A stretch of 64,000 nt of DNA from Roseibium sediminicola (GTDB lineage: Bacteria; Pseudomonadota; Alphaproteobacteria; Rhizobiales; Stappiaceae). Shown piece after piece: positions 1 through 9,320 of the stretch. The notes beneath the pieces were generated by a model. It searched no databases. It worked only from the letters and a program-made list of their open reading frames with translations, and was not told where the DNA came from. Where the stretch lies: contig NZ_JALNMJ010000024.1 in NCBI RefSeq assembly GCF_023156505.1, positions 26,476-90,475 of the forward strand, written 5' to 3'. The position numbers were made by a program, and so were the translations under genes. Within the stretch, counting starts at the first letter, position 1; every line of letters starts with the position of its first letter.

Positions 1-1
1 G

Positions 2-208
2 GTGCTGGTGCGCGGCGGTGGCAAGGAAGACCTCAAAACGGTGTTGAAAAAGTCCGCCGCGCTGATGGCGCAGGGGGCAAAGGGCATGGTCTATGGCCGC
101 AATATCTATCAGCATGACAATCCGAAAGCGGTTGTCGCTGCCCTGATGGCGATGATCCATAAAGGCGCCAACGGCGACGAAGCATGGGACATCTATAACC
201 GTGGCTGA
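2..208 (+). CDS. Class I (DhnA/LsrF-type) aldolase, C-terminal end only
   Basis: The first 69 codons continue an open frame from outside the window, so the 5' end is missing. The visible peptide has the closing part of a DeoC/LacD/FbaB-like TIM barrel: a GGG loop followed by GAKGMVYGRNIYQHDNP, the phosphate-binding end strand of class I aldolases of the DhnA/LsrF group. These enzymes cleave or thiolyse phosphorylated ketoses using a Schiff-base lysine, which would lie upstream of the window. The stop overlaps the start of the sugar kinase gene by a few bases, so the two are translationally coupled, and the kinase probably makes the phosphorylated substrate of the aldolase. The exact substrate cannot be told from the fragment. 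Confidence 0.75.
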   Translation: MLVRGGGKEDLKTVLKKSAALMAQGAKGMVYGRNIYQHDNPKAVVAALMAMIHKGANGDEAWDIYNRG

Positions 209-1709
209 CAAGACGACATACCTGCTGGGACTGGATGCCGGCAACACGGTGATCAAGGCCGTGCTGTTCGACCTGGCCGGACGCCAGGTTGCCATGGCGG
301 CTCTGGACGGGCAGTCGTTCTCGCCGAAGCCCGGTCATGTGGAACGCGGTCTTTCGGAACTCTGGTCGAACGCGCAGCAGGTGATCCGCACCTGCCTTGA
401 GAAAGCAGCGGTCGATCCCGCTGAAGTCGCGGCGGTCGGCTGCGCCGGTCACGGCAACGGGCTTTACCTGCTCGACAAGGCCGCGGATCCACTTCTGGGG
501 ATCCAGTCGCTCGACACGCGGGCGGCGGCCCATGCGGAGGATCTTGCAACCCGGCATGGCGACAAGCTGCATGCGCTCAGCCTGCAGAAACCCTGGCCGT
601 CGCAGACCCCTGTGCTGCTCGCCTGGATCAAGGCGTGTCGCCCGGAGATCTATGCAGCGGCGGGCACGGTTCTACTTTGCAAGGACTTCATCACTTTCCA
701 ACTGACGGGCGAACGGGTCAGCGATATTTCCGACATGTCGGGTTGCGGTCTCCTGCGCATGCCGGATGGACGCTACGATCCGGAGATCCTGGAGCTCTTC
801 GGCCTGGATGATGCGGAAGATCTCTTGCCGCGGCTGGTCGAACCGGCGGAAATTGCCGGCACGGTCACGGCAACGGCTGCGGCCGCAACGGGGCTCAAGG
901 AGGGCACGCCGGTCGTTGGCGGCTACTTCGATGTAATCGCCAGCGCGCTCGGTTCCGGCGTGATCCGTCCGGGCGAAGCCTCGATCATCGCCGGGACCTG
1001 GAGCGTCAACCAGGTGTTTTCCGAAACTCCGGTGATCGACCCGTCCATGTTCATGGTGTCCGGTTTTGCGCCGGGCCGGTTCGTGAATATCGAGTCGAGC
1101 GCGACCTCCGCGGCGAACCTGGAATGGTATGTGCGCGAGCTGGTCGAGCGGGGAGAGCATCACGACGACCCGTTCGGCACTTGCAACGACGTCATTGCCA
1201 AGGTGACGCCGGCGGCCGACGATCCCTTGTTTCATCCGTTTCTCTACGGCTCCGGCCAGGGAGCGGCGTTCCGTGCGGGCTTTTATGGCCTCGCCGGCTG
1301 GCATGGCGAAGGGCACCTATTGAGGGCGCTGTTCGAGGGCGTGGTGTTCGAGCACCGCCGCCATATCGAAACCCTGGTGAAAGCGGGTGTTGCCTTCGAA
1401 ACGGCGGTGCTGTCCGGTGGCGGCTCACGCAGTCCCGTCTGGCCGCAGATGTTCGCCGATTGCCTCGGCGTGCCGATCCGCGTCGCTGAAGCCCGGGAAA
1501 CCGGCGCACTTGGCGCGGCCATCGGGGCCGGGATCGGTTCGGGGCAATTCGGGTCCTATGAACAGGCGGTTGCGGCGATGACAAGGACCAAAAACGAATA
1601 TCTGCCGGATGCGTCGATGCAAGCGCAATACGATCGCCGCTACCGCATGTATCTCAAACTCACTGAGACCATGCGGTCATTCTGGGACGAGTTTGGAGAT
1701 ACCGCCTAG
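201..1709 (+). CDS. FGGY-family carbohydrate kinase (L-xylulokinase-like)
   Basis: A 502-residue protein of normal FGGY length, with the N-terminal nucleotide-binding motif GLDAGNTVIKA at about residue 9, the GHGNGLYL segment near residue 85 typical of the xylulose/ribulose/erythritol branch, and the C-terminal ATPase motif VLSGGGSRSPVWPQMFAD near residue 400. It should phosphorylate a sugar or polyol in the cytoplasm using ATP. The GTG start is chosen because it gives the full N-terminal motif and overlaps the aldolase stop by 8 bases. Pairing with an LsrF-like aldolase recalls lsrK-lsrF, but the kinase reads more like LyxK/YiaP, so I leave the substrate open. Confidence 0.8.
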   Translation: MADKTTYLLGLDAGNTVIKAVLFDLAGRQVAMAALDGQSFSPKPGHVERGLSELWSNAQQVIRTCLEKAAVDPAEVAAVGCAGHGNGLYLLDKAADPLLGIQSLDTRAAAHAEDLATRHGDKLHALSLQKPWPSQTPVLLAWIKACRPEIYAAAGTVLLCKDFITFQLTGERVSDISDMSGCGLLRMPDGRYDPEILELFGLDDAEDLLPRLVEPAEIAGTVTATAAAATGLKEGTPVVGGYFDVIASALGSGVIRPGEASIIAGTWSVNQVFSETPVIDPSMFMVSGFAPGRFVNIESSATSAANLEWYVRELVERGEHHDDPFGTCNDVIAKVTPAADDPLFHPFLYGSGQGAAFRAGFYGLAGWHGEGHLLRALFEGVVFEHRRHIETLVKAGVAFETAVLSGGGSRSPVWPQMFADCLGVPIRVAEARETGALGAAIGAGIGSGQFGSYEQAVAAMTRTKNEYLPDASMQAQYDRRYRMYLKLTETMRSFWDEFGDTA

Positions 1710-1854
1710 TCCTGCAGGATAAGTTGCACTTCTACTGGGAAAGATTACGCTCGGTGAAAATAGCTGCCCTGGCAGAATGAGGGCTGGTGCGGAGCGGTCA
1801 AATAAGCGGTCCTGTGCGGCCGGGTAAAGCCTCTGTGGCGACAGGAATGCAGGG

Positions 1855-3486
1855 ATGGGAAGTAAGATGAGCGGGCCGGACACACTCGACGGATCCTATG
1901 ACTACATCATCATCGGCGCCGGCACGGCAGGCTGTGTGCTCGCCAACCGGCTGACCGAAGATCCGTCCACCCGCGTTCTGCTGCTGGAAGCGGGCGGGTC
2001 CGACAATTACCACTGGGTGCATATTCCGGTCGGCTATCTCTACTGCATCGGCAATCCGCGCACCGACTGGATGATGAAGACGGCCGCCGAGCCGGGCCTC
2101 AACGGCCGCAGCCTGGTCTATCCGCGCGGCAAGGTGCTGGGCGGCTGTACCTCCGTCAACGGCATGATCTACATGCGCGGCCAGGCGGCCGATTATGACC
2201 ACTGGCGCCAGCTCGGCAATGTCGGCTGGTCCTGGGAAGACGTCCTGCCGTATTTCCTGAAATCGGAGGATCACCACGCCGGCAAGTCGGAGTTGCACGG
2301 TTCCAGCGGCGAATGGAAGGTGTCGCGGCAACGGCTGACCTGGGACATCCTGAAAGCCGTTCAGCAAGGCGCCAGGGAATTCGGCATCGAGCCGCGCGCC
2401 GATTTCAACGATGGCAACAATGAAGGCAGCGGCTTTTTCGAGGTCAACCAGAAAAACGGCGTGCGCTGGAACACGGCGAAGGGCTTTTTGCGGCCGGCGC
2501 TGAAACGGCCCAACCTGCGCCTGATCACCTATGCGGAAACCGACAGCCTGGTGCTCGACGGCAAGAAGGTCACCGGCGTGCGCTTCACCCACAAGGGCCG
2601 CAGTCTGACTGCTTCCGCAGAGCGCGAGGTGTTGCTGGCGGCGGGGGCAATCAACTCGCCGAAGATCCTGGAACTTTCCGGCATCGGCGCGCCGGAAATC
2701 CTGAGCGACAGGGGCCTTGAGGTCCGGCACGAAAGTGCTGGTGTCGGCGAGAACCTTCAGGATCACCTGCAGATCCGTACGGTCTACAGGGTCAGGAACG
2801 CCAAGACGCTCAACACGATGGCCAATTCTCTGGTTGGCAAGGCGAAGATCGCGCTGCAATACGCGCTGACCCAGTCCGGACCGATGTCGATGGCCCCGAG
2901 CCAGTTCGGCATGTTTTCCAAGTCCGACCCATCGCTGGACACGCCGGATCTCGAATATCACGTCCAGCCGCTGTCGACCGACAAGCTCGGCGATCCGCTG
3001 CATCCGTTCCCGGCAATCACCATGTCGGTCTGCAACCTGAGGCCGGAAAGCACAGGTTCGGTGCATGTCACCAAGCAAGGCAATGCGGCGCAGCCGGACA
3101 TCCGCCTGAACTACCTGTCGGCGGAAAAGGACAAGGACATCGCGCTGAAATCCGTGCGCCAGGCACGCACCATCATGACCGCCAAGGCGTTGCAGCCCTA
3201 CCAGCCGGAGGAAATCCTGCCGGGACCCGTGGTCGACAGCGACGAGGATCTTTTGAAAAAGATCGGCGACATCGGCACCACCATCTTCCACCCGGTCGGC
3301 ACCTGTCGCATGGGCGCGGACGAGGGCTCAGTGGTCGATACGGAGCTCCGTGTGCGGGGATTGCACGGCCTCAGAGTGATCGACGCCTCGATCATGCCCA
3401 AGATCGTTTCGGGCAATACGGCCTCGCCCGTGGTGATGATCGCGGAAAAGGCGGCGGACATGATCCGTGCAGGTCAAAGGGCCTGA
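1855..3486 (+). CDS. GMC-family FAD-dependent alcohol (choline dehydrogenase-like) oxidoreductase
   Basis: This 543-residue flavoprotein has the ADP-binding IIIGAGTAGCVLANRL at residues 18-33, the GMC signature around PRGKVLGGCTSVNGMIYMRG near residue 90, and the C-terminal catalytic pair: His in HPVGTCRMG (about residue 479) and Asn in SGNTASP (about residue 521). GMC enzymes oxidise primary alcohols such as choline, polyethylene glycol or sugar alcohols, passing electrons to oxygen or a quinone. Without a betaine aldehyde dehydrogenase next to it, choline is only one option; it could oxidise the polyol handled by the upstream kinase. A second in-frame ATG at 1867 also has a purine-rich site before it, so the true start may be 4 codons later. 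Confidence 0.85.
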   Translation: MGSKMSGPDTLDGSYDYIIIGAGTAGCVLANRLTEDPSTRVLLLEAGGSDNYHWVHIPVGYLYCIGNPRTDWMMKTAAEPGLNGRSLVYPRGKVLGGCTSVNGMIYMRGQAADYDHWRQLGNVGWSWEDVLPYFLKSEDHHAGKSELHGSSGEWKVSRQRLTWDILKAVQQGAREFGIEPRADFNDGNNEGSGFFEVNQKNGVRWNTAKGFLRPALKRPNLRLITYAETDSLVLDGKKVTGVRFTHKGRSLTASAEREVLLAAGAINSPKILELSGIGAPEILSDRGLEVRHESAGVGENLQDHLQIRTVYRVRNAKTLNTMANSLVGKAKIALQYALTQSGPMSMAPSQFGMFSKSDPSLDTPDLEYHVQPLSTDKLGDPLHPFPAITMSVCNLRPESTGSVHVTKQGNAAQPDIRLNYLSAEKDKDIALKSVRQARTIMTAKALQPYQPEEILPGPVVDSDEDLLKKIGDIGTTIFHPVGTCRMGADEGSVVDTELRVRGLHGLRVIDASIMPKIVSGNTASPVVMIAEKAADMIRAGQRA

Positions 3487-3510
3487 ACGGCAACGCCTTC
3501 GGCCGTTTCA
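3481..3510. terminator. Possible terminator hairpin after the GMC gene
   Basis: Just past the GMC stop codon, AACGGC (3486-3491) can pair with GCCGTT (3502-3507). It lacks a clean T-run, so it is only a weak candidate; the GMC gene and the gene beyond it are convergent, so a transcription end is expected here. Confidence 0.3.
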
Positions 3511-3573
3511 TCAGAAGAATTTAGCCGGCTCGTCTTTTTGCCGAAAGTATGTCCTGTCCTGCGTCATCCGGAT

Positions 3574-5763
3574 TCAGTTTGCCGGCGCCGCGCTGGCGAA
3601 CAGGCCCTCGATCGCCTTGCGGGTACCGGGGCCGATGGCGCCGTCGATGCCGCTGCTGTAAAGGCCCTCATCGGCGAGCACCCGCTGGAACTCGAGGCGC
3701 AGCGGCTTGGGCCAACTGCTGAAGCTCGATGTCACATGATCGTGGAGAGACCGGTCGCCCCGGCGCAGGCCGTCGGCAATGAAACTGGCCACTTCCGGCG
3801 CTTTCAGACCCTTCTCCTCCGGATCGTATAGATCGATCAGTCTGCGCACGGACGCGGCGTTGCCTTCGCTCGCGGCCATCCTGTGGTCGTTGATGGACTT
3901 GTAGCGGGTCTCGTCGTCATCCAGATCGTCTTCCGCCAGCCATTTGGCGAGGGCTTCACGCGCCGTCGGGCCAATCTTTTCGAGCGCTTCCTTGCGGACT
4001 TTGGCAAGCCGTTTACGTGTTTCCGGCGTCAGCCAGGTCGCGTTTTCCGGGTCGAGTTTTTCCAGCGCCCTGATGGTCATCAGGTTCTGCCCCCAGGTCT
4101 TTGCGGAATAGTCGAGCGAATTGATGATGCATTCGGCTTCGGTGTCGTAGTGGCAATAGTCGGTGTTGAGCGCCTGTTCGACGGCCTTGTCGACACTCTC
4201 GGTGTTGGAAAAGCCAAACTTGTAATAGTTGGCGATCTTGCGCCACTTTCTGACACGCTCAAATTGTTCGTCGGACTCCGGTTTCCAGCCACCGCGTGTC
4301 CTGGTCTCGATCTCGTCGGCCGACTTGCGAAGGCGTCCGGTTTCGCCGGTGTTGCCGCCTTCCTCCATTCGGTCAGCCAGTTCGCGCAGCAGATCGGCGG
4401 TCTCATACGCGCGCGTTCCCTCCAGGATCATTCTTTCGGCGTCCTTGTATTTCTCCTTCTGCATGAGGGCACGGGCCGCAGTCTTGGCGACCCGGCCGTA
4501 ATAAAGGTCCATGGTCTGTTCCCAGCTGTCCCATTCGGGCGCACGATCCTGCATAGCGGCGAGCGCCTTGTCGATGTGTCCCGAGGCCGTCTGCAGCAGC
4601 ACATTGCTCATCTTGCTGAAATCGGTTTCTTCGTCCGAGAGCTTCAGCAGCTGTTTGCGCGCGCGTTTGATGCCGTCGACATTCCCGATTGCCAGGGAAA
4701 GTTCGGCGACCCGGACCGAACTGGCCCATTCCCCATACGGGTTGAAGGGATTGCCCCTGTTGTCCATGACAATCTTTAACGCCTGCCGGGACTGGGACAG
4801 GGCGGCTAGAGTGCCGACGCTGTCCGGCTTGCGCCGCAAGATTTTTTCGGCCATCGGCCGCCAGCTTTCCGGAGGTTGAAACGCCAGCACGGTGTCCTGG
4901 AGATCCGTGTCTTTGAGATAAATGAAGTCATCGTCCCAGGCGCGATGCGTGAAGAAGGGGTCATCACTCCCGGAATCCAGTGCAAGTTTGATCAGGTCAT
5001 TGACGGTATAATTGTCGGCCGTCAGAAGTTCTTTCGGCAGTGCTTCGAGAAAGGGCAAGGTGCCGTCCGGCGCATAATCGGAGAGCCCGTCCAGCGCCGC
5101 CAGCAGCGCTTCAACATAGTCTTCGGCATCGTCGAATTGCGGGTAAGCCTCGACAAGGGCGACAATGTCACCGGCCTCGTCGAGATTGTCGCGGTATTGT
5201 TCCGCCGCATCGTCGGGTTTGTAGTCATAGCCGTGGATCTCGGCGGACCGACGTGCCAGCCGGATCGCTTCCTCGGCAATCTCCGAGTTGCCGACCGCGT
5301 TTGCGCTGTCGGCAATGGAATCCAGAAGGCTCATTTTCTTGGGCCGTGAGTAATCGCTTTCAGGCGCGATTTCCGGGAATTCCTTGGCGGCGGCGAGCGC
5401 GCGGCGAAACAGATCCGTTTGCTTGGCAAGGATTTCCTCGTCGAGCCGCTCGATCTCAAGCCTGACCGCAGCGGCGTTCGGTGCTTCCGGAAGCATGACG
5501 AGATAGAGCCGGAACATCATCGTGGCTTTGAAGGAGTTGCCGTTGCGCGCGCTGGCGAGGCCGTAGTTGAAGATCACGCCCGGATGAACTTCCGTTTCGC
5601 TGTTCACCAGGGAGAAAAGCTCGGCGGCCTTCTTGAAATCACCGGCCTTGGCGGCCTCTAGCCCTTTTTGATATTCGGTTTTCCAGTCGCGCAAGTCGGC
5701 GAGCGCCGGGGTGGAGACAACAGCGCAGGCGATCAAAAAGGCTGTCAGGAACCATTTCATCAC
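3574..5763 (-). CDS. Large exported repeat protein with C-terminal peptidoglycan-binding domain
   Basis: A 729-residue protein with a clear Sec signal peptide (MMKWFLTAFLIACAVVSTPALA), then helical TPR-like repeats (residues ~25-110 include a TPR-type unit with NYGLASARNGNSFKATMMFRLYL), and a C-terminal PG_binding_1-like unit near residue 705 (EGLYSSGIDGAIGPGTRKAIEGL). It is therefore probably periplasmic and tethered to peptidoglycan. It begins 5 bases after the stop of the upstream 611-residue TPR protein, so the two form an operon and are likely partners. No catalytic motif is evident and I cannot name a function; a scaffold for envelope assembly or a caspase-like associated repeat protein are possibilities. 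Confidence 0.7.
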   Translation of the reverse strand: MMKWFLTAFLIACAVVSTPALADLRDWKTEYQKGLEAAKAGDFKKAAELFSLVNSETEVHPGVIFNYGLASARNGNSFKATMMFRLYLVMLPEAPNAAAVRLEIERLDEEILAKQTDLFRRALAAAKEFPEIAPESDYSRPKKMSLLDSIADSANAVGNSEIAEEAIRLARRSAEIHGYDYKPDDAAEQYRDNLDEAGDIVALVEAYPQFDDAEDYVEALLAALDGLSDYAPDGTLPFLEALPKELLTADNYTVNDLIKLALDSGSDDPFFTHRAWDDDFIYLKDTDLQDTVLAFQPPESWRPMAEKILRRKPDSVGTLAALSQSRQALKIVMDNRGNPFNPYGEWASSVRVAELSLAIGNVDGIKRARKQLLKLSDEETDFSKMSNVLLQTASGHIDKALAAMQDRAPEWDSWEQTMDLYYGRVAKTAARALMQKEKYKDAERMILEGTRAYETADLLRELADRMEEGGNTGETGRLRKSADEIETRTRGGWKPESDEQFERVRKWRKIANYYKFGFSNTESVDKAVEQALNTDYCHYDTEAECIINSLDYSAKTWGQNLMTIRALEKLDPENATWLTPETRKRLAKVRKEALEKIGPTAREALAKWLAEDDLDDDETRYKSINDHRMAASEGNAASVRRLIDLYDPEEKGLKAPEVASFIADGLRRGDRSLHDHVTSSFSSWPKPLRLEFQRVLADEGLYSSGIDGAIGPGTRKAIEGLFASAAPAN

Positions 5764-5768
5764 AATAC

Positions 5769-7604
5769 CTATTGTTGGAGCCGGACAATTTCCTCCGCGG
5801 TCTCAAAGGGATCGGCCATGAAGTCCGCCCAGGCGGCATATTCCGCGGCATTGAGCCGGTCGCGGATGACTTTCCAGGGTGGCCGCAGGTTCGGATCGTG
5901 CCGCACCAGCACCCGGGCGGCGGAGCGGGTTTCCTGGAGGTCGCGCCAGGTGGCTTCCAGCCGGTCCTGGTTCTCCTCGAACAGGAAGGCGCTGCCGGTC
6001 GGTGTGTATTGCCCGGCCAGGCCGATGGCATGGAAATAGGCAAACGTGGCGGCGTCGTCGTCCAGGAGCGCTCCGGGGCTGAGCAGATCGATGGCGCCCT
6101 GATAATCGCCGGTGCCCATCTTGATATAGGCCTGTGTCAAAGTCGGCACGTCCGCCCCGGAACCGGCCCGTTCCAGCACGCGCTCCCGGAAATCGTCCCA
6201 GGCGGCGAGCCCCTCGACATATTGCAGGGCCGCGCGCTGGTCCGGATCGGCGCCCGGATCGGAATAGAGGGAGCGCGCCTGGATCAGCCGTTCCCGCTCA
6301 TCTTCGTTCAGGAGCTCGTAGGCGGTGCTGTTCAGGAGCGAGGCATATTCCCCGACATAGTGCAGGGGATCCGGCGGCGGGCATTTCAACATGCCGCAAT
6401 TCTGGGTCCAGTCGAGATAAAGATCCGACTGGGCGAGGCCAGAGACAATGCCATAGGCCTCCAGGGATGAGGGATCATCGGGATCGGCGAGATAACTCTC
6501 GGCGAGAAAGTCGGTTGCCGTTTTGTAGTCACCGTCCATCCAGGCGTTGATGCCTTTCTTGTAGCGGGCGTTGCTCAGTTTGGAGATCGTCAGGTGACCC
6601 TGGTGCAACCCTTTGAGATAAAGCAGGGCGTCGCGGGCTGAGCGGTCGTCCGGATTGTCGCGTACGGTTTTTTCCAGGTCTTCCAGGCTTTTGGTCCAGT
6701 TGCCCTGGCCGGCTTGAAGCGCGTCAAGAAGATAGGTGGCCTTCTGGCTGGGCATGATGGCATCAGCCTCCAGAAAGCTCAGGCCGGTATCCGCGCTGGA
6801 GGCGGGCGCGTCCACCAGGGGGCTGGTCACGGCCGCTTCGATCCTGCTCTGGCTCTGCCCTGCCTCCCGTTGCAGCTCGGCGAGCGCGGCGACCTTCTTG
6901 CGGCTGGCCTCCAGGCTGGAGCGCATGCCTTCCAGTGACGAATGTGAGCCGACGCCGCTGCAGTCGTCGTCATAGCCGCAAAGGTTGATCGCCTCGTCGT
7001 AATAGGTGACCGCGTCGGCGTAGTTCTTGTCTTCCTTGGCCTTGTTGGCGTTTGCGAGCGCCATGTTCCAGCGGTCGACCGTGCAATTGCCACGGCCTTT
7101 CCGGCAATAGTCGAGCGCGGCGGAACAATGCTTGATCAACGTCTCGATGCGCTCCGTGTTAAAATAGAGAACGTCGAACGCCTTCAGGCATTTCTTGTTT
7201 TCCTGAACGGATTTGCGGCGCCAGTTGGCCAGTTGTTTCTGTTGTTTGATCTTCTTGCGCTGGCTGGCGCTCGGCCGCAATTTTTTCGGACGTGTGCTCG
7301 GCTGCGTGTTGCTCCGCTTCATCTGTTCCTGCTGGTAGCTGTAACCACCGCCGCCGCCGTAATTGTAGCTGTCATAGGTCGGCGGCGTGTAGTCGTCGCA
7401 AAAGGCGACACAGACACCGTCGCCGACATCGGGAACCTGGGCGGTGGCGGGCAGGGAGACAGCGAAGAGGAGAGCGGCTGCAACCCCCAGGGAGCCAAGT
7501 GTTCCCTTTCGAAGTCTGGGCGTTTTTTCAGGCCGAACCGGAAGGACATTGGCAGCGCTGCTGCCGATGGTGGCATTGATCGAGTGAAAAACAAGGGTCG
7601 TCAT
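5769..7604 (-). CDS. Exported TPR-containing hypothetical protein
   Basis: A 611-residue protein with a long n-region, a hydrophobic segment at about residues 38-55 ending in SLPATAQ (signal peptidase-like site), a Cys-containing stretch (VCVAFCDDY), a Gly/Tyr-rich linker (YNYGGGGGYSYQQ), a basic low-complexity stretch, then multiple TPR-like helical hairpins (for example NANKAKEDKNYADAVTYYDEAI and KGINAWMDGDYKTATDFLAESYLADP). The unusually long N-terminus leaves the start uncertain, but no better ATG lies inside. It is co-transcribed with the peptidoglycan-binding repeat protein 5 bases downstream. Cellular role unknown; probably protein-protein contacts in the periplasm or at the inner membrane. 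Confidence 0.65.
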   Translation of the reverse strand: MTTLVFHSINATIGSSAANVLPVRPEKTPRLRKGTLGSLGVAAALLFAVSLPATAQVPDVGDGVCVAFCDDYTPPTYDSYNYGGGGGYSYQQEQMKRSNTQPSTRPKKLRPSASQRKKIKQQKQLANWRRKSVQENKKCLKAFDVLYFNTERIETLIKHCSAALDYCRKGRGNCTVDRWNMALANANKAKEDKNYADAVTYYDEAINLCGYDDDCSGVGSHSSLEGMRSSLEASRKKVAALAELQREAGQSQSRIEAAVTSPLVDAPASSADTGLSFLEADAIMPSQKATYLLDALQAGQGNWTKSLEDLEKTVRDNPDDRSARDALLYLKGLHQGHLTISKLSNARYKKGINAWMDGDYKTATDFLAESYLADPDDPSSLEAYGIVSGLAQSDLYLDWTQNCGMLKCPPPDPLHYVGEYASLLNSTAYELLNEDERERLIQARSLYSDPGADPDQRAALQYVEGLAAWDDFRERVLERAGSGADVPTLTQAYIKMGTGDYQGAIDLLSPGALLDDDAATFAYFHAIGLAGQYTPTGSAFLFEENQDRLEATWRDLQETRSAARVLVRHDPNLRPPWKVIRDRLNAAEYAAWADFMADPFETAEEIVRLQQ

Positions 7605-7872
7605 AGTCAGACAGGTATCGAATACCTGCTCCCGACGAGAGGATTGATCCTGGACCTAGTCTATCAATTTTCTGCTTTCCAGAGAATTGTAATATGTGAC
7701 CTGAAAGATGTAAGTCATTGTTGTTGTCCGGGGAAATACCTCTCATGCGGGTGTGGCCAGGCTCGAGATACGGCGAAGCGACTGGAGCCTTGCATTTCGT
7801 GGCTGAAAGGCACACTAAGGCGGCAGGGGCTCAAGCCAGGGGCGCGGCCGCTCGCCAGGATCATGGACCAGA

Positions 7873-9282
7873 ATGTGTAGTTTCGTTTTTTCGACCATCC
7901 AGCCGACCACGACCGAGTTCAACCGGATCATGGCGTTGCGCGGTCCGGATTTCACCCAGAGCCACGTGATCGAAGGCTGTTTCTTTTGCCACAATCTTCT
8001 GTCCATGCGCGGCGACTATGTCGGCCAGCCCTATGTGGCCGACACCGAGAACGTCGTCGTCATGTTCAACGGCGAGATCTACAATTGTCCGGAAACCTAC
8101 TCCAGCGAAGCGCGCTATCTCTTTGATCTCTACAAGGACAAGGGCGCGGACTGTTTCAAGGAGCTGGACGGCGAATATGCCATCGTGATCGTCGATTTCT
8201 GCGCCGGCGTTGTTCATGTGGCGCGCGACTGTTTCGGTACCAAGCCGCTGTTTTTCGGCGCCAGGGGAGACGAGTTCGGCTTCGCCAGCTATCGCGACGC
8301 GCTCCTCGTGCTCGGCTTTGATGAGGTCCGGCCGTTGAAGCCGAACCATGCGGTTGAATACAGCCTGGACCGGACCCGGATCCTGGAGCGCGAGATCTAC
8401 ACGTTCAATCTGGCGCAGTTCAAGACCGACATGACCGGCTGGTTCGACGCCTTTGACCGGGCCGTCGCCAAGCGGGTCAAGCACATGAAGGGCAAGGCCT
8501 TTGTCGGCCTCTCCAGCGGCTATGACAGCGGCGCGATCGCCGCTTCGCTGATCGCGCAGGGCAAGGACTTCATGAGCGTCACCGTCGAGGGGCGCGAAGA
8601 CCCAGAGGTGGTCGAAGGGCGGCTAGCCGCTGTGCGCGCTTCCGGCAACGAGCCGATCACCATTCCCGACACGGAGCTTGAGGTCGAGAAATTGCGCAAA
8701 TGGCTCGACGACAATGTCGAGGACCAGCCCTATGTCATCGTCAATGACAGCGGCGAGCGGGTCGAGGTTGGCAAGAGCGTTCACAAGGACAAAGCGGCGC
8801 TGATCCTGGCCGGTGTCTGCGAGCGGGCGAAAGCGGCCGGTGCGCTGGTCTATCTTTCGGGCAGCGGTGCCGACGAGATCGTCTCCGACTACGGCTTCGA
8901 CGGTCACAAGTTCTTCGCCCACAGCAATTTCGGCGGCAAGTTTCCGAACAATCTGCTCGGCCGGTTCCCCTGGGCGTCGGTCTTCGGCAGCACCCAGGCG
9001 GCCTATCTTGCCAAGGAAGAGATGGTTGCCGGCTCCTTCGGCATGGAGGCGCGCTATCCGTTTCTCGATGTCGAGGTGGTGCAGGAATTCCTGAACCTCA
9101 AGGCCGAGGTCAAGAACAGGCTCTACAAGTCCGTGATCCGCGAATATCTGGCCCACCGGGACTTCCCGGTGAAGGAAAACGTCAAGATCGGCTTCGGCTT
9201 CAAGCCGCAGGACAAGGACAAAAAGAAAAAGCCGTTCTTCCGGTTCCTGTCGAAAAAGAAACTGGCGCGGCTGTTCAGGTAA
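7873..9282 (+). CDS. Asparagine-synthase-like class II glutamine amidotransferase (short form)
   Basis: The protein begins Met-Cys, giving the N-terminal nucleophile Cys2 of Ntn glutamine amidotransferases, followed by MALRGPDF, FNGEIYN and a DGEYAIVI strand. From about residue 210 it has the synthase domain with a PP-loop variant (GLSSGYDSGAIAAS in place of the usual SGGLDSS) and SGSGADEIVSDYG. At 469 residues it is shorter than housekeeping AsnB (about 550-590), and it ends in a strongly basic tail (KDKKKKPFFRF...KKLARLF). Such short forms commonly amidate cell-surface sugars or natural-product precursors rather than making free asparagine, and the neighbouring glycosyltransferase supports an exopolysaccharide or glycoconjugate role. 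This is inference. Confidence 0.8.
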   Translation: MCSFVFSTIQPTTTEFNRIMALRGPDFTQSHVIEGCFFCHNLLSMRGDYVGQPYVADTENVVVMFNGEIYNCPETYSSEARYLFDLYKDKGADCFKELDGEYAIVIVDFCAGVVHVARDCFGTKPLFFGARGDEFGFASYRDALLVLGFDEVRPLKPNHAVEYSLDRTRILEREIYTFNLAQFKTDMTGWFDAFDRAVAKRVKHMKGKAFVGLSSGYDSGAIAASLIAQGKDFMSVTVEGREDPEVVEGRLAAVRASGNEPITIPDTELEVEKLRKWLDDNVEDQPYVIVNDSGERVEVGKSVHKDKAALILAGVCERAKAAGALVYLSGSGADEIVSDYGFDGHKFFAHSNFGGKFPNNLLGRFPWASVFGSTQAAYLAKEEMVAGSFGMEARYPFLDVEVVQEFLNLKAEVKNRLYKSVIREYLAHRDFPVKENVKIGFGFKPQDKDKKKKPFFRFLSKKKLARLFR

Positions 9283-9320
9283 GAGTGCCTGCGCGCTGAG
9301 ACCGTTGACGACGTCTCAAT

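Noticed and set aside
1798..3291. A 497-codon minus-strand frame opposite the GMC oxidoreductase
   Set aside because: No domain, and the plus-strand protein has all GMC motifs.
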